Below, in pieces: positions 34,753 to 44,704 of a stretch of DNA of 64,000 nt (position 1 is the first letter of the stretch; the number at the start of each line of letters is the position of its first letter). The notes under the pieces were generated by a model that saw nothing but the letters and a program-made list of their open reading frames with translations, was not told where the DNA came from and searched no databases. Origin of the DNA: Allomyces arbusculus (Eukaryota; Blastocladiomycota; Blastocladiomycetes; Blastocladiales; Blastocladiaceae); contig JADHYV010000017.1 of the NCBI GenBank assembly GCA_027604705.1, forward strand, positions 310,001 through 374,000, given 5' to 3'. Position numbers and translations under genes: made by a program.

Positions 34753-36630
34753 TCACAACGCGCGGCTCGCGCCTGCAGGTGCCGTCCTCGCCGCGGCCTC
34801 AGTGAGCCGCACGATCCGTGTCTTCTCCAACGCGCGCACCGTCTCCCAAATGTCCATGGTCACAGTCGCTTCCCCACGTGACCGCCCGAGGGCGCGAGCC
34901 AGTGCGAGCTGCCAGTGGAGCTGCTCTTGCCCACACGTGTCGACCCCGCCCGACGTCGATGACGACGCGCCCGTCGATGCCGCGCGCTGCCGGTCGGCCA
35001 CATACGCCTGCTCAATCGCCTTGGCGACTGCGTCGTCGCCGAGCTTGCATGCCGGCGCAGACAGCGCCCATGTCAGGTACGCAGACGCGGCAGCCGACGG
35101 CGCGGGTTGCGGAGTCGCGGCAGTGCTTGTGGGAGCGAGCGGAACGCGGACCTGGCACGGGACGATCGGTTTCGTGGATTCAGAAACGACGAGGATGGTG
35201 TAATCGATGGGCAAGTCGACGCGAGAGTACGGGAATTCGCACGGCAGGACGCGCGCTTGCGCGACGGATGCAAGCGCTTGCAAATTACGCACGGCTGGTC
35301 AATAAAATGGTGGGAAGTGAGAGGCAGGAACGAACGAACGTCAGATGCAAGAGACAATACCGTGCTCATTGAGCTTGCCCTCGGTCATGGCCATCTCATC
35401 CACGACCAGTACCGACCCATGCGCGAGCTGCAGCCGCCCGGCCAAGATGCCTTCGGGTTCGTCCATGATCTGCTCTGCGGTCGCAGCAGCGTCCAATGCA
35501 GCACCGGGTGCGGGCGCGTTGTCCTGAGCGGCCAGGAGCGCAGCGCGCGGCGCGAACACGTCCTTTTGCAGCACGTCACGCGAGAGCGGCAGCCAGGCCG
35601 CCGCGACACCCATCTTCTGCAGCGCGTCGGTCGCGATCCCGGCGCGCAACCCTGCCGCGGCCACGATCCCCATCGCGCCAGCTCCTCCTGCCGCCTGAGC
35701 AGCGACGGAATCGCCGCGCATGATGAGGTGCAGCAGGACGTACTCTGCCGCAACCTCGTCCCCTCCGAGATACGATGCGAGGTACCGTACAAGCTCGGCG
35801 CGCGCCTGCGCAACGTCCGTCGGCCGGTCCACCACCGTCTTACCGAGATCGCACGCCCACATGACGTGCACCGTGATAGGTACGCCCAATTCGACTTCCA
35901 GGACACCCACAACCTCAACGACTTGCCCGATCCGCGGCTCGATCGGTGCCGGCGAGTAAAGTTTGGCGACGATCGCCTGATGGGGCGCGTTTGGGACGGG
36001 GAATTTCGCAGCGGCCTTGGAGGACCCGACCAGCGTGTCGCTCGGGTACGTGAGATCCGCGACGGGGAGGGGTTCGCCAGGGACCGAGACGAGGTAGATG
36101 GGCTGCCGGTCGCCGTAGCTCAGTACTTGCGTGGCCGGCGACAGGATCGCGTCGGGCAGGGCGTCGGTCCATGCGCCCGACTGGGTCGTCACGGGCTACG
36201 TGATCGAACAAAGCGTCAGAGGGGACCAACTCCAATCCCTGCAAACGTACACGAGACACGACGCTCACCTCACTCGACCCCGAGGTTCCCGGTGCAGCTC
36301 TCCATTGGAGCGGGTAGACTTGCGGCGACAGCGACGTGTCCTGGACCATACCATGGAACCGGACGAGCCGGCCGTTCAGGGTCGGCAGTTTCGCAAACGG
36401 CTCGACATTGATGGACGGGATCTGAGCACAGGAGCAAGTCGGGCATCAGCGTTGCAACTTGGTCGACATGTTGAACTGGATCAAGCGCCATCACGTACGA
36501 CGCGATGCACATCGTCGAGCGTCGGGAACAGTTGCGCGACGGCTGCCTGCGTGGCCGCGACCGAGTCGAATTGCGTCGCCCAGGTGCGCGGATCGTGCAG
36601 CAGGTCGTTCATGGCAGCAAGTGGCGCCAT
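34753..36630 (-). CDS. MCMBP: MCM complex-binding protein (MCMBP/ETG1)
   Basis: Nuclear factor that binds MCM3-7 and supports replisome assembly or unloading. Exons 36630-36499, 36421-36269, 36195-35361 and 35294-34753 give 553 residues; introns of 77, 73 and 66 nt. Diagnostic segments: IPSINVEPF followed by LVRFHGMVQDT, and near the C-terminus the strongest match, LAGRLQLAHGSVLVVDEMAM with TEGKLNEHAVRNLQALA. Then comes PIDYTILVVSESTKPIVPC, as in MCMBP proteins. No ATPase motifs, as expected. MCMBP is missing from budding yeast, so its retention fits an early-diverging fungus. The start ATG gives MAPLAAMNDLLHDP, the usual short N-terminal helix. Confidence 0.88.
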
Positions 36631-37136
36631 GGTCAGAGTCGCTGGTCGACGAAAAATGGTGGTTGACGACCAGATTGATCAGATCCAAGGAGAGACACGA
36701 GATAGACAACGACAGCCAGCCGGCCGGCAAGACGAGGAAATGTGACTCTTTCGGTCATTCCTCTTGCACATTTACTTGACCATTCTTTGAGCGAACCCAT
36801 TACATGCAAGACTGGAAGAATGCCCGAAAACGGCCTGACGAGAGAGGAAGGAGCCTGGGCCGCGGTAAAGAGGGCAAATGGACGTTTACATGACGTATGG
36901 CACGACGATGGCGAGCAAACTATGTAGGACCACGGAACAGGGGCGGGAGAAAAACGAGCAAGATGCCGGGGATGATGGTTAAAAATGGCTGGGTTGGAGG
37001 AGGATGGTTCGGGGCAAGAATCAAGACAAAAAGCATCAACACGAACAAGACGAGCGCAAGTGCGCTCCAACGGACACGAACAAAACTTGGCATCAAAAAG
37101 GGTCACAAAGGAGAGACTGGTTGCGTCACGGACAGT
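36631..37136. other. Intergenic, 506 bases
   Basis: MCMBP promoter side and 3' side of the next minus-strand gene. No feature recognised. Confidence 0.5.
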
Positions 37137-39143
37137 CTACTGCGGCAGCGCGATCCGTTGCGTTGTGCCCGGTGGGTTCGACGTGGGTGTACCAAACATG
37201 GGTTGCATGTCCATGGCCATTCCGCCCGGTCCCGCCTGCGGCCCGCCATATCCCATGGGCGCTGGTGCACCAGATGTGGGTGCCGGCGCATACGCGCCCG
37301 CAGCAACCGAGACGCCACTTGGCGGTGCCGAAGACGACAGTCCGGATGCCGTGGGCAGGTAGTAGAGCTCGCGCTGTTGCGTGTCCGGGTTCGTGCGGTA
37401 CGCCGCACCCGATGGCGGGACCGGCCGATGCAAACTCGACGTCGACCCGGCGATCTGCGCGCTCGCGTACAATGGGTGTGGCGCCAGCTGAGCTTGCGAC
37501 TGGAACTGCTGCGGCTGCTGCTGTTGCTGTTGTTGGAACTGCTGCGATTGCTGTAGTTGCGGCTGCTGCGGCTGCTGGAACTGCTGCAGTTGCGGCGGGT
37601 GCGGCTGCGACGTTGGCGCGTCGTTTCGCGGGACCGTGGCCGCAAATAACACGTCGTCGATACTATCGCCATCATTGTCGAGGTGCGCGTGCATCGGAAT
37701 ATGCGGGCCCGAGTGCATCGGGATCGCGGACACTTGGTCCATGGGCGGCGGGCGCGACTGCGGTGCCGACACAGGTACACCAGCGCCCATCCCCATCCCT
37801 ATGCCCATCCCGGGCACCATTCCGGGTGCCATCCCGTACCCCATCCCGCGCGCGACGGGCATGCCCGCATGCGTCGGTGCCGGCGGGTTCATGGGCGCAG
37901 CCGCCTGGCCCTGCAGAAGCCCTTGCTGCTGCTCAAATTGCGGCGGCGGAGCCGTGAACGTGGCCGTGCTCTGCCCGAGCCCGGCGTGGCCGTACATCTG
38001 CTGCTGCGGCCTGCTCGCGCCCGGCTGCTGCGGCCCACCAAGCAGTGGTTCCTTGGCGGGCAGCGGCGACGCCGAGCCGGCATTCTGCGCGCCCGTGGCC
38101 GGCGCGCTCGAGGTCCCGACTTCTACAAGGGTCACAACACCGGCACCGTAATCCTCACCCGCACCATGCAGCCCACCGGCGGGTTTCCCGTACCCGGCGA
38201 CGCGCGAGTAGCTCGGTGCAGGACCGGACCCGGGGAGGCCCGGTTGAAACGCGCCGTTTCCAAACCGGTCGGTACCCTTGAACACGCGCGCCTTGCGGTT
38301 GTTGGTGTGCTTGCGGCGAATGATAAAGACGGCTGCGGCAATCAGGACAACGGCGCCGCCAAGGCAGCCGAGGACCGTGAAGAATGTGGAAGACTGGAAG
38401 AGTCCGTCGCCGTTGATGCTTTTGATCACGGCCGCGTCCTGCGGGTTGTTCACTTCGGTCGGAACCAACACGACGGACGTGGTCCCGTCAACAACAACTT
38501 TGGATTTGTAGACGGTCGTGAACGGGAGAAACGAGGCCGTCAGTGCGGTGGTTGTATGCACGGGCAATGCGGCCGTGCCTGAGGCCGACGCGTCGGCCGG
38601 CGTGGGCGCTCCACCCGCGGGACCGAATGTAATAAACGTCGTGACCCCGTCTTGAACGTGCGTCACAATCGTCGTTGGCCCGGACCCGGCCGTGGGTGCG
38701 GCCGGCGACGAGGCGCCGTTATCGCTGGTCGGCGATGACGATGTGGATCCCTTGGACGTGGCCGAACCCGACGATGGCGACCCGCTGCCCGTGTTACTCG
38801 TTGGGCTCGGCTTGGACGGCGTGTCGCTCGACGGTGCGGGAGCCGGCGCGGGCGACGACTTGGTCGGCTGGCTGTCGTTGTTGTTGTTATTGTTGTTGTT
38901 GTTGCTCGTGTCCTTGTTACTGCTGTCATCGGCCGGTGGGAGCACTCCCGCGAGCGGGTTAATGCCCGCGCCAAACACGGGCAGCGGAGCCTCGACAATT
39001 CCGGCGGCTGCGGCAAACACGACAAGAGCGGCCATGGGCATCACCGCGCGCGCTCGCCGCGACGTGGACGCGGACGAGGACGTCGGCCTCCACAGCCACG
39101 AGGCCGGGACTTTGGCGCGGGGCACAGTAGCACGGGCGACCAT
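37137..39143 (-). CDS. Mucin-like single-pass membrane protein with Gln/Pro/Met-rich cytoplasmic tail
   Basis: Unrecognised, intronless, 668 residues from the ATG at 39143. A second ATG at 39041 starts directly before a hydrophobic signal-like helix (MPMAALVVFAAAAGIVEA) and may be the true start. The ectodomain has nine Asn in a row and then Ser/Thr/Pro-rich sequence typical of heavy O-glycosylation. A folded portion (IVTHVQDGVTTFITFGPAGG ... TTVYKSKVVVDGTTSVVLVP) precedes one membrane helix at about 251-275 and a basic stop-transfer. The tail is Gly/Met/Pro and polyQ rich and ends QRIALPQ. The plan (glycosylated ectodomain, one helix, adaptor-like tail) resembles fungal wall-stress sensors, but no family can be assigned. 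Confidence 0.7.
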   Translation of the reverse strand: MVARATVPRAKVPASWLWRPTSSSASTSRRARAVMPMAALVVFAAAAGIVEAPLPVFGAGINPLAGVLPPADDSSNKDTSNNNNNNNNNDSQPTKSSPAPAPAPSSDTPSKPSPTSNTGSGSPSSGSATSKGSTSSSPTSDNGASSPAAPTAGSGPTTIVTHVQDGVTTFITFGPAGGAPTPADASASGTAALPVHTTTALTASFLPFTTVYKSKVVVDGTTSVVLVPTEVNNPQDAAVIKSINGDGLFQSSTFFTVLGCLGGAVVLIAAAVFIIRRKHTNNRKARVFKGTDRFGNGAFQPGLPGSGPAPSYSRVAGYGKPAGGLHGAGEDYGAGVVTLVEVGTSSAPATGAQNAGSASPLPAKEPLLGGPQQPGASRPQQQMYGHAGLGQSTATFTAPPPQFEQQQGLLQGQAAAPMNPPAPTHAGMPVARGMGYGMAPGMVPGMGIGMGMGAGVPVSAPQSRPPPMDQVSAIPMHSGPHIPMHAHLDNDGDSIDDVLFAATVPRNDAPTSQPHPPQLQQFQQPQQPQLQQSQQFQQQQQQQPQQFQSQAQLAPHPLYASAQIAGSTSSLHRPVPPSGAAYRTNPDTQQRELYYLPTASGLSSSAPPSGVSVAAGAYAPAPTSGAPAPMGYGGPQAGPGGMAMDMQPMFGTPTSNPPGTTQRIALPQ

Positions 39144-40423
39144 TTGCGGTGGTGGTCACAAACGAAGGGAGGTGGTTCGCGCTGGTCGGGAAAATTGGCC
39201 AAATTCGTCAGTCCTGACGGCCGATTACCGGTGCAATGCGATGCAACCAAGTTGCCCGTCAACAACTTACCGGTCGCGCTTGGGAGCGTTTCCTGGACAC
39301 ACACGCGATCAGAGCACGGTTACCCGAGGTAGATGTGGTGGTACTTGACACGAAAATCAAGCCGGCGCGAGCGTGTACGTGTGGTCGTTGGCAGACTTTG
39401 CCGTGCTGTCGAGCAAAAACAGGGCGTGCAGATGCAATTTCGTGTGGTCGAGGTCGACGAGCCGCAACCCGGTGCGCTGGTCGGTCGAGTTGAGATGCGG
39501 ATCGTGCAATACTGAGCGCTGATGCGTGTCGAAGGCGCAGCAGGCGATGTCGGAGAGATCGTTGGAGCAAAGGAGCGTGGGCTCGAGCACCCGCTGGTCG
39601 TTGGCGTCAAGGGATCGTGATCAAGGGCGGATAAGCGTGCGCGCGGCGGGCCGGCGGGCTCGTCAAGGTTGATGACGAGAAAAGAATTTGTCGCCGTCGG
39701 TGGTTGCCTCGTCCGTGTTGAACAGAGGTCGAGACGAGGCAAGGTCGTCGGTCGGTGGTGGGTCCGAAACTTGAAAGGCAACAGCGGTTTGGACAGAGTT
39801 GCTCTCAACTGCGCCGATGGAACGTGCCGAGAACGCCTTGCGGTTCGCGTCACGCCGCGGCTTTCCCGCTCGTTTCCCGTGCGCCCGCAAGGCAAACTTC
39901 CTGCCAAGGAAAGTGGCGAGCCGCTCAGTCACCAAGCTGTTGCCTATGCTGTCGGGCGCGCCAGCGGGGTGGAACGTACAACTTTCAATGCCAAGGAGGA
40001 CGTGGTGCTCTCTTTCAGGGTCAGTCGCAGTGTCGGACGGGTCGCGCAAAAGCCTGACTCCGCCCACGATGGAGATGCGGTTGGATGTGTTGAATTTACC
40101 TGAGCTGGCAATCGCGCAGCAGTCGTAGCACGAAGGTGATCGGCAATTGATCGGACGGACTGTGACGAGTCTGGACGGAGAAGACGTGGTTTGCAAATCC
40201 ACCGCGCCGACAAGGGCGGAAGCATGCGTTTGCTGGCACATACCGACGCGATCGTGCAGCAGCACATCCTGGAGCGGATCCTCAATCCAGTCGCGGGAGC
40301 ACAAGACGATATCCAAGGTGCAGCAGCGGCTGTATTGATGCCCCGCCAACACACACCACCACTCCGAACCCTCGAGAAAAAAAGCAATCGCGCGTCGACC
40401 ACACGGGAAGGGGGACAAGCGCT
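39144..40423. other. Intergenic, 1.3 kb, containing the gene-like debris
   Basis: Between the mucin-like protein start and the RPS18 stop. Apart from the unassigned pieces on the minus strand nothing is recognised. Confidence 0.45.
39357..40350 (-). pseudogene. Gene-like debris, unassigned
   Basis: Stretches with the codon bias of real genes here (C/G at third positions) lie on the minus strand in different frames. The clearest are a terminal piece ending at 39357 (contains LRLVDLDHTKLHLHALFLLD) and a piece near 39620-39690 (LVINLDEPAGPPRARLSALD). Another lies near 40000-40110. I could not connect them with plausible introns, and no family is recognised. It may be a decayed host gene, a gene with assembly errors, or chance. 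Confidence 0.3.
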
Positions 40424-41503
40424 TTACTTCTTCTTCGACACACCGACCGTGCGGCCGCGACGGCCCGTCGTCTTGGTGTGCTGACCGCGCACGCGGACAC
40501 CCCAGTGGTGACGGAGACCGCGGTGCGCGCGGATCTTCTTGAGACGCTCGAGGTCCTCACGCAGCGTGTTGTCGACGGCGTTCGACACGTTCTGCGTGTA
40601 CTCACCAGTGCGGATGTCCTTCTGACGGTTAAGGAACCACTTGGGGATCTTGAACTGCAGCGGGTTCTGGATGATCGTCACAATGCGCTCGAGCTCCTCG
40701 GGCGTGAGCTGACCGGCGCTAGAAATAGTAAGAGAGCGTCAGTTCACCAATCCAATGGCAAAATCAACGAATTCGGAACGGCCAGTAGGCACCAAACTCG
40801 CATCAGGACAAAACGAGGAAAACGCACCGCTTGTTGAGATCGACCTCGGCCTTCTTGCAGACAAGGTTGGCGTAACGGCGACCAACACCCTTGATGGCGG
40901 TCAAGGCGTACATGATCTTATCCTTGCCCTCCAAGTTGGTGTTGAGGACACGCAGGATGAACGAGAACTGGCCCTTCTCAGAGACGACGAGCGACTGCAA
41001 TCACCGCATGAAAAAGAACAATCGCAAAGACGACGAGCGAGTCGGAACGAGCATTACGAGCAGCGTAGAAACCGAGTTTTCGAGTTCGTGCAAGAAAAAG
41101 ACCGCCGTTGGCGAGACGAGTGCCAAAACAATCAGGGCCAGGCAAAACGCCAAAGCGACGAGTCGACGAAAAACCGTCAAAACGATCGCATCGAGCGCGC
41201 AAAACGACGAGACGAGCAGCAAAACGTCGACGGCGCAGGGCAGCATGGTGCAGCGCGGGGCAGGGGGTCGTGTTGGAGAGATAGACGAGCGGAGTGACCG
41301 TTAGCCACGCTGGTCCATCCGTTGAATTTGGGCCGACTTGCCCGACGCCGACCGCCATGACGAGCCGTCTGCTCGCGAGCGCTCGCGCAGTCGTTTAGTG
41401 AGCGTCGTGGGGTCGATTTTCAGGCAGCAGTCGCGGCCGGAACGGCAGTCGTCATGGCGGCGGTGTCGGCGGCGTGCGGTCGAGTTGAGGCTCGACGAAC
41501 CAT
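40424..41503 (-). CDS. RPS18: 40S ribosomal protein S18 (uS13)
   Basis: Small-subunit head protein contacting the P-site tRNA and the intersubunit bridge. Exons 40994-40828 and 40718-40424 are certain and read [33 protein letters not shown]-type [16 protein letters not shown], then [15 protein letters not shown] and the hallmark ending [21 protein letters not shown]. The codons begin right after the initiator Met of the family, so the first exon should be little more than ATG. The best candidate is 41503-41501 (context CCAAAATG|GTTCGT), giving a 506-nt first intron and 154 residues. An alternative ATG near 41357 with a weaker donor cannot be excluded. Confidence 0.93.
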
Positions 41504-41936
41504 TTTGGAAGATGACCGATGACAGAGAGGGGGGGCCCTTCACAACAGGGCCAGCCAACTCGGCGCAAACGCTGATGTGATTAGCGCACGTGTGAGTGAT
41601 GTGGTGGATGAGCCTGTCGGCAACATCCTGGCGCTGGTCGAAGCGATCACTTTGCCCCAGTCCGCTCTGTCATCTCGCCCAAACCAGCTCGCGGAGGCAT
41701 GTCGCCTCGCTCGTACTTGTCGTGAAGCGAGCAAAACTTAGCACCGCCGCAATGAACGATTGTTCGAGGCACTCGGACTGAAAAGGGCCAGAGCGGGCGC
41801 TGCTCTCGTTCTTCCAACCGTCGCCTCATTTCACCAAGCTCGCCGGCGCGACGGGCAGTCCATCGTACTCCGTCGTCGCGACGAGGTACCGTGAACCAAG
41901 TTTCTCCACCGTGCCACGCTCGTCTCGCTCGCCACC
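41504..41936. other. Divergent intergenic region, 433 bases
   Basis: Shared upstream region of RPS18 and the unrecognised gene at 41937. No motif identified with confidence. Confidence 0.5.
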
Positions 41937-43148
41937 ATGACCGTTGGCCATCCCAACTACATCGGCCCTGGTGCCGGTCCGTCGAGCTATTGGACCTGTG
42001 CCGAGCCTGTCGACTACCTGTACTCGACCCCCATCCAGGGCCCGCCGCCGCCCGAGCGGCGGCGGTACTTTTCGACCCGTGTTGTGTCGGGCGAGCTGAC
42101 CAATGTTGACGAGTACATGGAGTACTTGGCCAACCGCCGTCCTTCCCTGGACGAGAACAGCAGTATTGCCGACGACGGCGACATGGACGGCGACTGGACC
42201 GCAATTCCGAGCCCAGGTCTGGATGACCTCGACCTGATTGAAGAATATGTTCTCGACATGGTCTCGACCGGGCGCATCGTGCCCAGTGTCCTGCCGCCCG
42301 TCATTTCAGCATGGGCCGCCCCAGACGGCAATGACGTTGCGCTAGCGGCTGAAGAAGGTGTCGACGCACTCGCGTTCCGGCAACGCGCGCCGCGTTCGCC
42401 CAACCCGGACGTTGACACGTTCTCGGAGCACGAGGAACTGCTCGCGCCCGGCGACCGACTGCAACCCCACCATGACCCAACCTCGGACCCCACGGACCTG
42501 GACCCTCTGCGCACCGAACTGTTGACCACCAACGCGGCGGCGGCCATGCTCGATCGGCTCAACCAAGTCCTCGACCAGCTGCGTTCGCAGCGCGCGGCCC
42601 TCCTTGACGCGGCCCCATCGCTCCCTCCCTCCAGTCCATCACGCACGCCGCAGTTTGGCCCGGTGCGGGACCCGCTGCGCACGCCGTCGTGGTCGCCTCA
42701 GGTTGACGCGATTGCGCCCGCCGCGGAGCCGCCGATGTTTGCACTCGACGGCGACGCGTACGTGCCGGAGGACGATGGCGACCAGGTCGAGCCACGGTGG
42801 TACCACCCGACGCGCCGCCCGCCGCCGCTGCTCATGGGCGGGATGCGCCCGCGCACGGCTGCCCTGTCTGGCCCGGCCCTGTCGGCGACATTGGACGCTG
42901 ACCGACTGGATGTCCCGCTCCCGCCGCGCCAACGCAGCGCACCGCTCGCACTGTCGCCGATGCACACGGTGGAGATGGGTCGTTGGCGTGAACCGCGTAC
43001 GCTTGCGGAGATTGTGTGCGAGGACCCAGCCGCGGCGCAGACGGAGTGGGAGGAGATTGTCGAGGCGGCACGTGCGGCGGGGGTGCCCGTGCTTGAGCCG
43101 TTTGGGACCGTGCACGTTGATTCGTTCATGGAGGGGCCTCAGCGCTGA
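41937..43148 (+). CDS. Unrecognised acidic, proline-rich protein
   Basis: Intronless, 403 residues, with a strong start context (GCCACCATGA). No domain is recognised. The N-terminal 80 residues look ordered (PNYIGPGAGPSSYWTC, YFSTRVVSGELTNVDEYMEY). An acidic region follows (DDGDMDGDWTAIPSPGLDDL, LIEEYVLDMV). A single amphipathic helix near residues 190-225 (AAMLDRLNQVLDQLRSQRAA) may form a short coiled coil. The C-terminal part is Pro/Arg-rich with SP sites and ends in a second short helix (QTEWEEIVEAARAAGV). The codon usage matches neighbouring genes, which supports a real protein. No signal peptide or membrane helix. Function unknown. Confidence 0.7.
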   Translation: MTVGHPNYIGPGAGPSSYWTCAEPVDYLYSTPIQGPPPPERRRYFSTRVVSGELTNVDEYMEYLANRRPSLDENSSIADDGDMDGDWTAIPSPGLDDLDLIEEYVLDMVSTGRIVPSVLPPVISAWAAPDGNDVALAAEEGVDALAFRQRAPRSPNPDVDTFSEHEELLAPGDRLQPHHDPTSDPTDLDPLRTELLTTNAAAAMLDRLNQVLDQLRSQRAALLDAAPSLPPSSPSRTPQFGPVRDPLRTPSWSPQVDAIAPAAEPPMFALDGDAYVPEDDGDQVEPRWYHPTRRPPPLLMGGMRPRTAALSGPALSATLDADRLDVPLPPRQRSAPLALSPMHTVEMGRWREPRTLAEIVCEDPAAAQTEWEEIVEAARAAGVPVLEPFGTVHVDSFMEGPQR

Positions 43149-43624
43149 AATTGTTCCAGTGCATGGTGGTGCTGATATTGGCTTTCTGGTTCCTTGCTTG
43201 CCACTTGCCATCATTGTATATTTGCGTGTGCCGTTGGTCTTTTGTCGCAATTTTGAAGAAGTAGACGGTGGTGGACGTTGGCCTCCTCCGAGCGCACGTG
43301 CATTTTCGTCGGCGGCATCACAGAGAACTCCACGAGCACGACCAGCAAGTCGGGCGGATTCCAATCCGATTCCATTCTCGTCGACAGAACAAAATCGTCC
43401 CAAGCTGAGAGCCGCGCCAAGCCAAGGTGGGGTGCGCGCCTGTCTCGCACCGCAGGTTGAACGTGGCGCGCCTCGCACTCGATCTTTGCTTGTCGCCGTC
43501 GTCGCCGTTGCAGCATATCTTCCGTCTCCACTCGCGCTCGCCGACGCGCCCAACGCCCGCCCTTGCAGCAGTTGCGACTTGCTGCACTCTGTTCCCGCAC
43601 ACGCTCAGCACGCGCACCAGCACC
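43149..43624. other. Intergenic, 476 bases
   Basis: Between two plus-strand genes; should hold the LAMTOR2 promoter. Nothing else seen. Confidence 0.5.
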
Positions 43625-44317
43625 ATGCTCAAACCCAAGGCGCTCGGCCAAGTTCTCGCGAGCGTGTGCTCTGGCGGCGTTCATACGGCGCTGTACGGTC
43701 AGCCCCTTCACGGCGATGATCACTCGCTACGAGTGTCCAATATGGTCATCGAATGACGGCTCGCGGTTCGCGGCGACGTCGCGTTGGAATGACGGTGATG
43801 GTCGTTGTTGGCTGCAACCACCCAACTCGTCAACAGCCACGCACCCGATATCCGCCATCGCGAACCGCATGCCCAACTGCGACCGCGACACGTCATGTCC
43901 CAATCATCTCGTCCGCACGCTCACGGGCAACCTTCCCCACCGCATTTTGATCTTAGCGTCATGAACATGGAGGGCGGTCTCCTGGCCTTCTCCGGCCCGT
44001 CCGAGCGCGACGCCGTCCTGCACGCGGCCATGGCCACAAATGCCTGGACCGTCTACGAGAAGAATGGCACGCCGATGCGGTCGATTTTGGTGGAGATTGA
44101 GGTACCGTCTCACCGTGCCGCGTCACTGCAACCGAGCAACCACGTCCACTGATTCACGCTACATTTGTAGAGCGGCGCGGTCCTGACCGTGCGCGTGACC
44201 CCGTCTCTTGCGCTGTGCCTGATCTCGGACGAGTCGATTGAGCTCGGCATTCTCAGGCAGAAGGGGTTCACGCTCGCTGCTTATCTCGAGGCCCCGCTTA
44301 AGCAAATTCAGGCGTAA
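43625..44317 (+). CDS. LAMTOR2: LAMTOR2 (p14), Ragulator roadblock-fold subunit
   Basis: Roadblock/LC7-fold subunit of the Ragulator/LAMTOR scaffold that places Rag GTPases and TORC1 on the lysosome or vacuole. Exons 43625-43692, 43957-44101 and 44171-44317 give 119 residues (human p14 has 125). It reads MLKPKALGQVLASVCSGGVH as in human MLRPKALTQVL. Then come GGLLAFSG, MATNAWTVYEKNG, MRSILVEIESGAVLTVRV and the end GFTLAAYLEAPLKQIQ. Introns are 264 and 69 nt. Yeasts use the diverged Slm4/Ego3 instead, so a readily recognised LAMTOR2 supports an early fungal branch. No membrane anchor, which in the complex is supplied by LAMTOR1. Confidence 0.9.
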
Positions 44318-44704
44318 ATTGCCGTTCATGTTGTTTTTTACGTAGAGTGCCGTTTTTGTTTTCTCAGTTTTGTGGTTTGGAGACAGGGGGCGGGGGGCGA
44401 AAAGATTTGAGGTTCGACCGTTTTTGCACGAGCGAGCCATAACGCTTGTATTCCAAGGCCACAGTGGACAAGCGGGAGCGCGGGGCCATCGAACCCGCGC
44501 GCGGCGACGAGAAGAGCGGGAATCAAAACTGGGAGGGCACGAACCGGGAACGGAAAACAACATGTAGGCGCGGGAGGGTAGGACATGGCACGAACAAGAG
44601 GGTCAATTTTGCATCGGCGACACAGCAAAGGCGGGTCAAATCACACAAGAAGAGGCGAGACTAAAGAAGAACAACAATAACTGAAAACAGGTGGACAAGG
44701 AGGA
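44318..44704. other. Convergent intergenic region, 387 bases
   Basis: 3' regions of LAMTOR2 and the DnaJ gene. Nothing recognised. Confidence 0.5.

Noticed and set aside
41001-41246. An 81-codon hydrophobic open frame on the minus strand inside the proposed RPS18 first intron
   Set aside because: It overlaps intron sequence of a ribosomal gene, has no homology I recognise, and T-rich intron sequence readily yields Leu/Val/Phe codons.
20995-41500. Intronic snoRNA in the long first introns of RPL12 and RPS18
   Set aside because: I looked for paired C and D boxes by eye and found none convincing; a covariance-model search would be needed to decide.
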